Both the position numbers and the translations under genes were made by a program. Below are positions 1 to 8,720 of a DNA stretch of 64,000 nucleotides, in pieces (positions within the stretch are counted from its first letter, which is position 1; each line of letters begins with the position of its first letter). The DNA is from Calothrix sp. NIES-2098 (GTDB taxonomy: Bacteria > Cyanobacteriota > Cyanobacteriia > Cyanobacteriales > Nostocaceae). The notes under the pieces were generated by a model. The model was not told the DNA's origin, searched no databases, and was given only the letters and a program-made list of their open reading frames with translations. Where the stretch lies: contig AP018172.1 of the NCBI GenBank assembly GCA_002368175.1, positions 6,699,001 through 6,763,000 on the forward strand, written 5' to 3'.

Positions 1-834
1 TTTGCTAGATTCCCACTCTTTTTCAAATAAATCAGCTTCGACTTTAGCCTTTTGACTAGTTTCTTTAATAGCTTCTTCTCTAGCTTTTTTAACTGCTTCT
101 TCCAATTCAGTAGGAAATGCTGCTACTTTTTGCTGATATTCTTTAAACAGAGGTTGATTTTGAGCGAGGATTTTTTCACGTTCAGCCCAGTTTTTTTGTT
201 TTTCTTGAGTGCTTTCTTGTATTTCTCTTTCTAAGTTACGTTTCCGGGCTTCATAAGCATCTGTAGTTAGTTTTCGAGTGGTTTCTAACTTATATTGATA
301 TTCATCTGCTTCAGAAGAGCGCTGTTTAGTTAATAATTCAATATAGGCTTGTACTGCTTCTTCGTATTCTGCTTGCTCTTTTTGCCACTCTTTACGCCTA
401 GTTGTAATTTCTTTTTCTAGAGCTTCGCGTTTACTAGCAATTTCTTGCTCTAAAATTTTTAATTTTTCTTGATGTTCCTGATTTAAAATATCTAAAGCAT
501 CTGCTACGATTCTGATTTGTTGCAGATCTTGTAGGCGCTGAGTTTGAATTTCTATAGCCCGATTTAGTTCATCTAATTTGGAGTTTTCTTTAGCTAATTT
601 TTCTGATAGAGTATTGACAATACTACCAAATTCTAATTGTAGATCAGCTAAACCTTTAACAATACTATCCACAGTATATGTAGAAGCAGCTGCTAAGATT
701 TCTTGGTTTTTTGCTTTTTCTGCTTCTTCTTGTTTAGTAGCGATTTTTGATTCTAATTTTTTTCGTTCTGCTAAAATTTGTTGAAATGCTTGTACTATTT
801 GTTGTTTGCTGTCTTTAACTGCAACTGTAGTCAT
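1..834 (-). CDS. Coiled-coil protein of unknown function (3' end outside window)
   Basis: An open frame runs leftwards from an ATG at 834 off the window edge, giving at least 278 residues with no stop. The start is supported by an AAGGAG ribosome-binding site at 842-847, seven bases from the ATG. The protein begins MTTVAVKDSKQQIVQAFQ and is almost entirely charged helical sequence rich in E, K, Q and A, with long runs that should form coiled coil (roughly residues 15-50 and 75-250). I see no signal peptide, membrane segment or catalytic motif. The length and composition suggest a structural or scaffolding protein, but no family is recognised and the C-terminus is missing. The gene is divergent from sphR, with a 469-bp shared upstream region. 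Confidence 0.8.
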   Translation of the reverse strand, partial: MTTVAVKDSKQQIVQAFQQILAERKKLESKIATKQEEAEKAKNQEILAAASTYTVDSIVKGLADLQLEFGSIVNTLSEKLAKENSKLDELNRAIEIQTQRLQDLQQIRIVADALDILNQEHQEKLKILEQEIASKREALEKEITTRRKEWQKEQAEYEEAVQAYIELLTKQRSSEADEYQYKLETTRKLTTDAYEARKRNLEREIQESTQEKQKNWAEREKILAQNQPLFKEYQQKVAAFPTELEEAVKKAREEAIKETSQKAKVEADLFEKEWESSK

Positions 835-1303
835 GTTCTAACTCCTTTAAACACGCAACAATTTATTAGGTAGCAAGCCATACCAAGGCTTACCTATGCA
901 GACATCAGAGTAGCCTGTAAATATGCGTTTTTCACGCAGTGCAAATACTGAAACAAAGAATCGAAAGACACTTAAAGTTGCTCATAACTGTCTACACAAG
1001 TGTCTGCTTATTTCAGTGGAAAAGCTTTATTTCTTTAGTACATCAGTACTAAAGAAAATATACTCAACTAATTCCGTCATTGTCAAGTGAGGAATTGCAG
1101 GTATCTAAAAATTAAGCTTTGCAAGTTTGCAAAAATACTCCTACCTGCTTTTAACCGTAGTGATTTATAATATGCAATATTTTGTTATGTATGTTACGTT
1201 TTATCAAGTAGAGCATCATGCTAGAAGCGTAAATGCACTGAGGCTCGATAATTGATTCAGTCATCGTCTTGATAGCAGCACAGACCCAAACTTTTGTAAT
1301 CCA
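835..1303. other. Divergent intergenic region upstream of sphR
   Basis: This 469-bp spacer separates the coiled-coil gene (minus) from sphR (plus) and must hold both promoters. The only strong structure is the perfect inverted repeat at 1030-1057. The rest is AT-rich without a recognisable gene or RNA. A single TTTTAACC-like octamer near 1150 resembles one SphR half-box, but I see no properly spaced tandem set. Confidence 0.5.
1030..1057. repeat. Perfect 12-bp inverted repeat with 4-bp loop
   Basis: TTTCTTTAGTAC (1030-1041) is followed by ATCA and then GTACTAAAGAAA (1046-1057). The two arms are exact reverse complements. It lies between two divergent genes, has a low-GC stem and no adjacent T-run, so it fits an operator or cruciform better than a terminator. 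The binding protein is unknown. Confidence 0.6.
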
Positions 1304-2056
1304 ATGTATACCAGCGAATCAACCAAGTTTTCTGCCAAAGCGGACATAGGCCAAACAAGCCGCATTCTAGTAGTAGAAGATGAAGAACTAATCCGGGAAA
1401 TGCTAGTGGTAGCGTTGGAGGAAGAAGGCTATGGAGTAGTCACAGCTACTGATGGGCGATCGGCTGTAGAATATCTCAAGAGTTTTGAACCCAACTCAGG
1501 AGAAGTTGCCTTTGATTTGGTAATCCTTGATTTAATGCTGCCACAAATCAATGGATTAGATATTTGTCGCTTGCTACGTCACCAAGGCAACCCAGTACCG
1601 ATTTTAATGCTGAGTGCCAAAGGTAGCGAAACTGATCGGGTTCTGGGTTTAGAAGTAGGAGCAGATGACTATCTCACCAAACCCTTTAGTATGCGAGAGT
1701 TAGTTGCTCGCTGTCGGGCTTTACTGCGCCGTCAACGCTTCAGCGCTTTGCCTCAGCTACCAGTATTAAAGTACAAAGATGTCAGCTTAAATCCCCAAGA
1801 GTGTCGCGTGTTGGTTCGCGGTCAAGAAGTGAGTTTGTCGCCGAAAGAATTTCGACTGCTAGAACTGTTTATGAGTTATGCGCGACGAGTTTGGTCGCGG
1901 GAACAACTATTAGATCAGGTATGGGGGCCTGATTTTGTCGGCGATAGTAAAACTGTAGACGTTCACATCCGTTGGTTGCGGGAAAAATTAGAGCTAGATC
2001 CTAGTCGTCCGGAGTATATTGTGACTGTCAGAGGTTTTGGCTATCGATTTGGATAA
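1304..2056 (+). CDS. sphR: Phosphate two-component response regulator SphR (PhoB-type)
   Basis: OmpR/PhoB-class DNA-binding response regulator of 250 residues. The receiver domain (about 20-135) has the acidic pair in VVEDEE, the phosphoacceptor D76 in VILDLMLP and K126 in TKPF. The winged-helix effector (about 155-250) ends with the family-typical GFGYRF. In cyanobacteria SphR is phosphorylated by SphS under phosphate limitation and activates pho genes. The assignment rests mainly on synteny: a histidine kinase gene starts 53 bp downstream and phoU follows that. The domain itself would also fit other OmpR-class regulators. Start is the ATG at 1304; the first 20 residues are a non-conserved extension. 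Confidence 0.85.
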   Translation: MYTSESTKFSAKADIGQTSRILVVEDEELIREMLVVALEEEGYGVVTATDGRSAVEYLKSFEPNSGEVAFDLVILDLMLPQINGLDICRLLRHQGNPVPILMLSAKGSETDRVLGLEVGADDYLTKPFSMRELVARCRALLRRQRFSALPQLPVLKYKDVSLNPQECRVLVRGQEVSLSPKEFRLLELFMSYARRVWSREQLLDQVWGPDFVGDSKTVDVHIRWLREKLELDPSRPEYIVTVRGFGYRFG

Positions 2057-2109
2057 TTGCCTAGGATAGTTGTTAGTTTTTAGTAGTTATCAAAAAACTA
2101 ATGACTTAA

Positions 2110-3441
2110 ATGCTCTTATTGGGATTTTTTTTGGGTTTAGCGCTAGGTATTGGGTTTTGGATTTGGCAACAGGTTCAACTAGAGCGTTACCTAGAGCGAG
2201 TACTCAAACCTTTAAATTATCACTCTTCCAAACTCGTATTGCCGCTAATCCCTGATTTACGGCAGAAAATTGCAATGGTGAAGCAGCAACGACAAGATTT
2301 ACAGCAGTCGCTGGAAACCTATCAAGAACTGCTGGATGTTGCTCCATTGGGATATTTGCAGGTAGATGAAGAAAATCAACTGCTGTGGTGCAATCAGCAG
2401 GCTAGGGAGATATTGTATCTGGAGCGATGGCAACCAGGTCAAGTGCGATTATTACTGGAATTAGTGCGTTCTTATGAACTCGATCGCTTAATTGAACAAA
2501 CTCGCGATTCTCAACAACCACGGGTGAAAGAGTGGGTATTTCACCCCTCTTGTGAGGATGCAACAGCAATGTTAGAAATAAAATCGCTGGCTCTCAAGGC
2601 ATCTAGCTTCCCCTTACCTCAGGGGCAAGTCGGGGTATTTTTAGAAAATCGCCAACCCCTGCTAGATATGAATCAAGTAAGAGATCGTTCTTTTTCGGAT
2701 TTAGCCCACGAACTCAGAACACCTTTGACTTCGATTCGTCTGGTGGTGGAGACTTTGCAAAACCGTTTAGAACCACCTTTAAATCGTTGGGTTAACCGCC
2801 TGATGCAGGAAGTCGATCGCTTGATCAACTTGGTACAAGGTTGGTTAGATCTGACTCAAATGGAAACCAATCCTAGCATTCAACTGCACCCAGAAGCAGT
2901 AGAAGTGCGATCGCTAATTGCATCGGTTTGGGAAACTTTAGAACCATTGGCACAAAGGCAGCATCTCAATCTTAACTATTCTGGAGCAGAATCTCTGTGG
3001 ATTAAAGCCGATCGCTCTCGGATGTACCAAGTGTTTCTGAATTTGCTAGATAACAGCATTAAATACAGTCCTCCTTGTACAACTATTCAAGTCCAAGCCA
3101 AAATATTAGCGGCAAAAGATACTCATAAGGGCAATCCTACTTTCCCTACCTTGGAAATCAATATCATTGATGCGGGAGTGGGATTTTCAGAAACCGATTT
3201 ACCTCACGTTTTTGAGCGTTTTTACCGAGGAGATAAAGCTCGGACGCGCGATCGACTACAAGATACTAATTCCACAACTACAATTGTTGGTAGTGGTTTA
3301 GGTTTGGCAATAGTTAAACAAATTGTGATCGCTCATGGTGGTTTAATCAAAGCCATGAATCACCCGGAAACTGGTGGCGCATGGATACAAGTCTATCTCC
3401 CAGAAGCGATGGCAAATAACCCAAGCCAAGACTATAGTTAA
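2110..3441 (+). CDS. sphS: Phosphate sensor histidine kinase SphS
   Basis: Membrane-associated sensor kinase of 443 residues. A single hydrophobic segment (about 1-20) is followed by a short linker, a PAS-like region (about 65-185), the HisKA dimerisation domain with H200 in DLAHELRTPL, and a HATPase domain. The N box (FLNLLDNSIKYS), G1 (DAGVGF), F box (FERFYRGD) and G2 (GSGLGLAI) are all present, so the kinase looks active. SphS proteins lack a periplasmic sensor loop; in PhoR/SphS systems the signal comes through PhoU and the Pst transporter. It sits between sphR and phoU with 53- and 30-bp gaps, consistent with one operon. Confidence 0.85.
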   Translation: MLLLGFFLGLALGIGFWIWQQVQLERYLERVLKPLNYHSSKLVLPLIPDLRQKIAMVKQQRQDLQQSLETYQELLDVAPLGYLQVDEENQLLWCNQQAREILYLERWQPGQVRLLLELVRSYELDRLIEQTRDSQQPRVKEWVFHPSCEDATAMLEIKSLALKASSFPLPQGQVGVFLENRQPLLDMNQVRDRSFSDLAHELRTPLTSIRLVVETLQNRLEPPLNRWVNRLMQEVDRLINLVQGWLDLTQMETNPSIQLHPEAVEVRSLIASVWETLEPLAQRQHLNLNYSGAESLWIKADRSRMYQVFLNLLDNSIKYSPPCTTIQVQAKILAAKDTHKGNPTFPTLEINIIDAGVGFSETDLPHVFERFYRGDKARTRDRLQDTNSTTTIVGSGLGLAIVKQIVIAHGGLIKAMNHPETGGAWIQVYLPEAMANNPSQDYS

Positions 3442-3471
3442 ACAAATATCTTCACGTTTGAGAATACAAGT

Positions 3472-4140
3472 GTGAAAGCAGTCTATTATAGCCCCAATCC
3501 TGATGGAACCCAGCTGGCACGCGCTATTAGGCGCTTAGAGCGAGATGTATTACGTATGGGAGCTTTGGTGGAACAATCGTTTCGTCTTAGCCACCAAGCT
3601 TTATTTTCCCGCAATCTTACAGCAGCTGAGGAACTTCCGCAATTAGATAAAAAAATTGACCGCTTTTATCGACAAATTGAGTCAGACTGTACGACAATCA
3701 TGGCACTGCAAGCAACTACGCCACAAGATTTGCGTTGCTTGAGTGCTTTTATGCAGCTAGTACGAGATTTAGAACGGATTGGGGATTACGCCGAAGATCT
3801 TGCGGAAATTGCCATTAAAATTTTTCCTTACCCGCCTCATGCATCGTTACCAGAGATTGCAGTCATGTCCCATCATGCTCAAGCTATGTTAGCTACTAGC
3901 TTAGTGGCTTTAGCTGATTTGGATGAAGCTGGCGGGCGCAGTGTAAAGCACTTGGATGATGCTGTCGATAATGCTTATGAGCGTCTATATCAGACTTTAG
4001 CTTTTCAAAAGGATGTTCCTGGCGTAGTGGAACCCATTGTTTTGTTAGCATTGGCTATTCGCTGTTTAGAACGCATGGCGGATCATGCCACTAATATTGG
4101 TCAACGAGTAGCATATATTGTTACTGGTCAGCGTTCCTGA
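3472..4140 (+). CDS. phoU: Phosphate signalling regulator PhoU
   Basis: PhoU of 222 residues with two tandem three-helix PhoU repeats (about 15-105 and 120-215). Each carries the typical metal-cluster helix with RDLERIGDYAEDLAE and RCLERMADHATNIG. PhoU restrains the SphS/PhoR kinase when the Pst transporter senses adequate phosphate. The start is GTG at 3472, 30 bp after sphS, placing it as the third gene of the sphR-sphS-phoU unit. No pst transporter genes follow, so permease and ATPase must be elsewhere. No clear terminator is seen after the stop. Confidence 0.92.
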   Translation: MKAVYYSPNPDGTQLARAIRRLERDVLRMGALVEQSFRLSHQALFSRNLTAAEELPQLDKKIDRFYRQIESDCTTIMALQATTPQDLRCLSAFMQLVRDLERIGDYAEDLAEIAIKIFPYPPHASLPEIAVMSHHAQAMLATSLVALADLDEAGGRSVKHLDDAVDNAYERLYQTLAFQKDVPGVVEPIVLLALAIRCLERMADHATNIGQRVAYIVTGQRS

Positions 4141-5280
4141 TTACAGCTACTAAAGCCTAAAAATAATGCTGGCGTTAGGGTTATTAGCTCAAGTTGCGAT
4201 CGCTCAAGGTCTGCCCTAATCTAAACAACCTAGAGCATTATAATTGCCGAAAGCATTGACAACTCAGAGTTTCAATTAATATAAGTTTTTCCATCCTGGC
4301 GCAATATCAGCAATCAGCGCAAACTATTGCATAAAAAATTAGCAAACTACCATATATTTCACTAAAAGCTTACCTGTTCTTAAACTTTCAACTTTAAAGT
4401 TAGGCCAAGATAATACAGCAAGACTTGTAGCGCTGATATGTCTTTATGTTTAGAAGGAAAGTTTGGCTAGACCAATGTAGATACAGTTAATACTAGTATT
4501 TAATAATACGTCTGTTTTACTATATTTAGCAATTAAAGCGTGGGAAGCACAATTACCTTTATGGCGTTTCCTAGTCAGATGAAGTGCGCATTTATTTATG
4601 GTTAATTATTTCTCCGTGTAGCTTACCTATTCGAGGATCGCTGTACTTAAATAGTACCAAGTATTATTTATTTCTGGTTTTTGATTATTGATTTAAGTAG
4701 AAAAATGTATGGAGTATCACAGATTTAGAACTGAGAAAGTTTAACAATATTGTTAGAATTAATACTTTATTTTTTACTTAATCTACCAAACAAATCATTA
4801 AAGCTATGAATTTTCCTAAAGTCATACCAAGCAAAAAATTTTTAAGCAAGTATGAACTGTAAAAATAAAGTTAACTTTTCATTAAATGAACATAGTAAAT
4901 GAAAAATTTAGCTATTAATGCAGACTCACAACTAATTCAAAGTTTCTCACGTTTTTGGAATATACTATTGAGTAGTATCTATATTTAGAGTCATATATTC
5001 CAATGGATTATCTTTACTAGTTCAGATTATTTAGATCTAAAAATAAAATATACTGTAAATCTTAATTTTTAACTCTTCTCATCTTTAATTAGATACGTCT
5101 TAGCTCCGATATCCATTTATTGTTTTAATAATATATTTTTTATTTAAAGTATTTATTATTCTTTCTATTTAGATTTTAAATAAATTTAACAACTGTTGTA
5201 ATCTATTAATTAAATATTAAATTTGTCTTGAATATTGTAACAACAATCAAGTATTTTTCGTCCATAAAACCACTATCTGA
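4141..5280. other. Long AT-rich intergenic region
   Basis: This is 1,140 bp without a convincing gene on either strand. Possible frames are under about 20 codons with no ribosome-binding sites. Base composition becomes very AT-rich towards the Crp/Fnr gene at 5281. I recognise no tRNA, small RNA family, IS remnant or strong terminator. It may hold the promoter and a long leader for the regulator gene. Confidence 0.5.
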
Positions 5281-5889
5281 ATGTATTCTACAAGCCTGAC
5301 CACAGAATCTTCTACTAAATTAAATAATTCCATAATAAACGGAGAGTTACCGCAAAGGCTATTTGCCCGTAGAGAAGTAATTCCACCTCGGAATGAAGTA
5401 CTCTGGAGAATTGAGCGCGGAGCAGTTCGTACCTTAACTTGGAGTGAAGATGGAACATTTATCACTCTGGGTTATTGGGGGCCAGGCGATATCATTGGTT
5501 ATCCATTATCTAAAGTTAAACCTTATCAAATTGAATCTTTAACAAGCGTGGAGGTAAGTATTTTGCCGCCACATCTTTGGTATCAAGATATCAACGCTTT
5601 AGTCTCTCACATTCAACAAGCCGAAGAATTGCTGAGTATAGTACATCGAAAACCTATTGCATTACGCTTGTGGCAATTTTTAATCTGGTTAAGTGAAAAA
5701 TTTGGTCGTGAAGTAGAAGATGGCAAATTGCTTGACCTAAATTTGACTCATCAAGAAATAGCAGAAGTTTTAAATACGACAAGAGTCACTGTCACCAGAC
5801 TTTTACAGCAATTTGAAGAAGCAGGTCAAATTTTGCGCAAAAAACGCCGAATGATTCTTCGCTTACCTAATAAAGTCATCACAAAATAG
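5281..5889 (+). CDS. Crp/Fnr family transcriptional regulator
   Basis: Cyanobacterial Crp/Fnr-type regulator of 202 residues. The N-terminal cyclic-nucleotide-binding-like beta roll (about 25-110) is short and lacks an obvious canonical cAMP phosphate-binding cassette. The C-terminal winged helix carries the recognition region HQEIAEVLNTTRVTVTRLLQQF (split here as HQEIAEVLNTT and RVTVTRLLQQF; about 160-180). It is neither NtcA nor the cAMP-binding SyCRP1 by its sequence. It lies 146 bp upstream of the SLH-OprB porin on the same strand, so regulation of the porin is plausible but not shown. The ATG at 5281 is the only good start. Confidence 0.85.
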   Translation: MYSTSLTTESSTKLNNSIINGELPQRLFARREVIPPRNEVLWRIERGAVRTLTWSEDGTFITLGYWGPGDIIGYPLSKVKPYQIESLTSVEVSILPPHLWYQDINALVSHIQQAEELLSIVHRKPIALRLWQFLIWLSEKFGREVEDGKLLDLNLTHQEIAEVLNTTRVTVTRLLQQFEEAGQILRKKRRMILRLPNKVITK

Positions 5890-5918
5890 GGTAAAATAAT
5901 CCTAGTTTACTTGAACAA

Positions 5919-5938
5919 TTACCAATTCAGTTTGGTAA
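5919..5938. promoter_or_regulatory. Inverted repeat upstream of porin gene
   Basis: TTACCAA (5919-5925) and TTGGTAA (5932-5938) form a 7-bp dyad with a 6-bp centre, 98 bp before the porin ATG and 30 bp after the Crp/Fnr stop. The size and symmetry suit a dimeric helix-turn-helix operator, possibly for the adjacent regulator. It could also be a weak hairpin; no T-run follows. Confidence 0.35.
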
Positions 5939-6035
5939 AATGATGTTTGAATTAAGTAAGTAGATTCCCCAATATAAAAATTTTGGGAGAGTTTTCTTGA
6001 GAGTGAGTTAGTTTAGGTGTGAGCGAGAAAAAACA

Positions 6036-7625
6036 ATGGCAAAAGTATTTTGGGATCTTATAAAGGTTGGCCCATTTGTTGTTGCTGCTACATTTTTAGC
6101 GGCTAATAGTACATTGGTAGCTGAAGCCAACGAACCTGTAAATAGTGTGGCTCAGTTGTCGCAAGACTCTAGCAGCATGGATCAAGTTACATCTGTTTCC
6201 CAGTTTTCGGATGTACAGCCCACAGACTGGGCATTTCAAGCTTTACAATCCTTGGTTGAGCGATATGGTTGTATTGCAGGTTATCCCAACGGTACTTATC
6301 GTGGAAACCGTGCTTTGACCCGTTATGAATTTGCTGCTGGTTTGAATGCTTGTTTAGACAGAGTTAACGAGCTGATTGCGACAGCTACCAGTGACTTGGT
6401 GACAAAACAAGATTTAGCTACTTTACAGCGCTTGCAAGAAGAATTTGCAGCTGAATTAGCTACTCTGCGTGGTCGTGTGGATGGTTTAGAAGCTCGTACT
6501 GCGGAATTAGAAGCTAATCAGTTCTCTACCACTACCAAGCTCGTTGGGGAAGCAATTTTTAGTGTGTCTCAGGCTTTCGGTGACACAAGAGCTGGTGGTG
6601 GTGATTTAGTTTCTAATACAGTTTTCTCCGACCGGGTTCGTTTGAACTTGTACAGTAGTTTTGTTGGTAAAGACCAGTTGCAAATTCGTTTGCAAGCACG
6701 CAATACTATCTCTAATGCTGGTGTAACTGGAACCAATATGACCCGTTTGTCTTATGACGGTAGTGAAAACAACTCTGTTGGTATTGATAAAATCAACTAT
6801 GCTTTCAATCTGAGCGATGCAGTACGGGTCAAGGTTGATGCTACTGGTGCTGAGATATTTGAGAACGTTAACAACTTCAATCCTGATTTTGCTAGTTCTG
6901 GTAAAGGTGCTCTATCAGCCTATGGACGTTTCAGCCCCATCTATCGCCAAGCTGGTAACGGTGCTGGTATAACTGTGAACTTCCTTCCTAAAGGCCCTTT
7001 GACATTGAGTGCAGCTTATTTCGCTCAAAATCAAGCAATAAGTAGTCCTAATAATCCAGCTGAAAGTAGCGGTTTATTTAATGGTAGTAATACTTTTTTT
7101 GGTCAGGTAGCTTTCAAGCCCAGCCAAGCTTTCAATGTTGGATTTAGTTATGCCCGCACCTATCAAGTCACTCCCAGCCTCTTCCAAGGGATAGGAAGTG
7201 CCTTTGCGAATAACCCTTTTGCTGGTGCTCGTACTGAAGCCAACCACTATGGTATAGAAGCTACCTTCCAACCCAGCCCTCAGTTGGCTTTGAGTGGTTG
7301 GGGTGGTTATACCAATGCTGATTCTCTCACTGGTGCTGACAGAAGTGCAGATGCTTGGTATTGGGCTGGTGCAGTAGCACTGAGAGACTTAGGTCGTAAA
7401 GGTAACGTACTTGGTGTGATTTTCGGCCAACCACCCAAAATCACTGGTGGTAGCGGTATTGCTTCAGAATCTGGTACTTCTTATCATTTAGAGGGACTTT
7501 ACAAGCTGAACGTATCTGATAATATTCAGGTTACTCCTGGTTTGTTGGTAATCTTTAATCCAGAGCACAACGATAACAACAATACTATTTACGTAGGTAC
7601 TCTTCGTACTACTTTCAGCTTCTAA
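6036..7625 (+). CDS. SLH-domain OprB-family porin (SomA/SomB-like)
   Basis: Outer-membrane porin of 529 residues. An N-terminal signal peptide (about 1-32) is followed by one SLH domain (about 57-115; FSDVQPTDWAFQALQSL, then CIAGYPNGTYRG and RYEFAAGLN). A short coiled coil (about 120-165) and an OprB/carbohydrate-selective-type beta barrel follow, ending in aromatic F528 as outer-membrane barrels do. In cyanobacteria these trimeric porins bind pyruvylated peptidoglycan through the SLH domain and allow diffusion of small or inorganic solutes; some homologs are annotated as iron-uptake porins. Two hairpins follow the stop, so it is probably the last gene of its transcript. Confidence 0.93.
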   Translation: MAKVFWDLIKVGPFVVAATFLAANSTLVAEANEPVNSVAQLSQDSSSMDQVTSVSQFSDVQPTDWAFQALQSLVERYGCIAGYPNGTYRGNRALTRYEFAAGLNACLDRVNELIATATSDLVTKQDLATLQRLQEEFAAELATLRGRVDGLEARTAELEANQFSTTTKLVGEAIFSVSQAFGDTRAGGGDLVSNTVFSDRVRLNLYSSFVGKDQLQIRLQARNTISNAGVTGTNMTRLSYDGSENNSVGIDKINYAFNLSDAVRVKVDATGAEIFENVNNFNPDFASSGKGALSAYGRFSPIYRQAGNGAGITVNFLPKGPLTLSAAYFAQNQAISSPNNPAESSGLFNGSNTFFGQVAFKPSQAFNVGFSYARTYQVTPSLFQGIGSAFANNPFAGARTEANHYGIEATFQPSPQLALSGWGGYTNADSLTGADRSADAWYWAGAVALRDLGRKGNVLGVIFGQPPKITGGSGIASESGTSYHLEGLYKLNVSDNIQVTPGLLVIFNPEHNDNNNTIYVGTLRTTFSF

Positions 7626-7634
7626 AATCGATGA

Positions 7635-7670
7635 GAAGTTAGTAGCACTATAAACATTACTACTAACTTC
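7635..7670 (+). terminator. Long AT-rich hairpin after porin
   Basis: GAAGTTAGTAG (7635-7645) pairs perfectly with CTACTAACTTC (7660-7670) around a 14-bp loop, 10 bp after the porin stop. It is followed by TTAATTT. It may be a 3'-end stabiliser or a first weak terminator ahead of the GC-rich one. Confidence 0.6.
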
Positions 7671-7687
7671 TTAATTTACAAAAACTT

Positions 7688-7711
7688 AACCCGCCCATAG
7701 GCGGGTTTTTT
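7688..7711 (+). terminator. Rho-independent terminator of porin gene
   Basis: AACCCGCC (7688-7695), loop CATA, GGCGGGTT (7700-7707), then four more T. It is a textbook intrinsic terminator 63 bp downstream of the porin stop. It also lies next to the end of the convergent small gene. Confidence 0.9.
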
Positions 7712-7725
7712 GCGATCGACAATAG

Positions 7726-7986
7726 CTATGTGGGTTTAATATCTTGTTGATTAGACAAATCTGTTGGCGGGCGATCGCTACTCCAACCCCACCACGCACA
7801 ACCACAGTGACAATTGTAGAACTCCTGCCATTTGCGGCGATAGTTTTCTGTTATCACAGGCGATCGCCTATTAATCCAAACTTCTACAGCTTCTCGGCTA
7901 CTTGAGTTGCAGTTAGGACAGCAAAACTGATGAGCGTGAGTTGCTTGATTTGTCCATTCAGGCGGGTTAGTAGCAAAAGCATCCAT
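7726..7986 (-). CDS. Small cysteine-rich (zinc-ribbon-like) protein
   Basis: An 86-residue protein with two Cys clusters, CCPNC near residue 22 and CHCGC near residue 60, spaced as in a zinc ribbon. The stretch between them is rich in R, W and Y. I recognise it as a type of short conserved cyanobacterial protein, but know no function. I chose the ATG at 7986 (MDAFATNPPEWTN), because the longer frame from 8013 adds nine residues that do not look conserved; this choice is uncertain. It is convergent with the porin and divergent from the DUF3318 gene. It could be a nucleic-acid- or protein-binding zinc module. Confidence 0.65.
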   Translation of the reverse strand: MDAFATNPPEWTNQATHAHQFCCPNCNSSSREAVEVWINRRSPVITENYRRKWQEFYNCHCGCAWWGWSSDRPPTDLSNQQDIKPT

Positions 7987-8083
7987 GTATTTGGGAAGTG
8001 ATTCGCAAATCAAAGGTTAGCACAAAAAGTTTATTTTTTGCATAATTAAATACTATGCATAATTATGGCTAATCGTTAAATTT

Positions 8084-8689
8084 ATGGAGCCAAACGTTGA
8101 AATTCGTCGTTTACTAGATGTAATGCCTGCTTCTGGGCGCATGATGACAAAAATTGTGAGCAAGCCCGAACAGTCAAAGGTAATTGACGCTTCTTTTCCG
8201 CTTCCTTGGAATCAAGAACGACCAATATGTATTAATTTCGATTTGTGGTTTCGTCTGTCGAAATCACAAAGAGATTTACTGTTGTTGCAAATGGTTAGCT
8301 GGTTGACGGGTGTGAAATGGTTCAAACCCGATATTTATCAAGGTGTTATACTAGTAGGCCTGTTGGGTGGACTCGTAGAATCATCACAGTCTGATGTTGT
8401 AGGTGTAGCGATCGCAGTAGGATTAAGTGCGATCGCTGGTTTTCGGATTTGGCGTACCCATAAATCTCCAGAGTTAGAATTAAATGCTGATGCAGCTGCA
8501 ATTCGCATCGCAGGGCGACGGGGTTACTCAGAAGCTGAAGCCGCAGAACATTTGTTATCTGCAATTGAAGAAGTAGCTAAGATTGAGGGGCGTTCTGGTT
8601 TACATTTTACCGAGCTGATCCGTTGCCAAAACTTACGGGCGATCGCAGGTTTGTCACCTGTAGGTATACCGCAAGGTTATTCAAAGTAG
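8084..8689 (+). CDS. DUF3318 domain-containing membrane protein
   Basis: A 201-residue cyanobacteria-specific protein. It begins with the characteristic EIRRLLDVMPASGRM segment, has a hydrophobic region at about 80-120 likely to form two membrane passes, and ends in a soluble helical part. The family is DUF3318 and has no known biochemical role. The start is the ATG at 8084. In the short upstream spacer the sequence TGCATAATTA occurs twice (about 8038-8065), possibly a regulatory repeat shared with the divergent small gene. Confidence 0.8.
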   Translation: MEPNVEIRRLLDVMPASGRMMTKIVSKPEQSKVIDASFPLPWNQERPICINFDLWFRLSKSQRDLLLLQMVSWLTGVKWFKPDIYQGVILVGLLGGLVESSQSDVVGVAIAVGLSAIAGFRIWRTHKSPELELNADAAAIRIAGRRGYSEAEAAEHLLSAIEEVAKIEGRSGLHFTELIRCQNLRAIAGLSPVGIPQGYSK

Positions 8690-8720
8690 CAAGAAGCGAT
8701 AACTTTTGCTAAGTAGCTAG

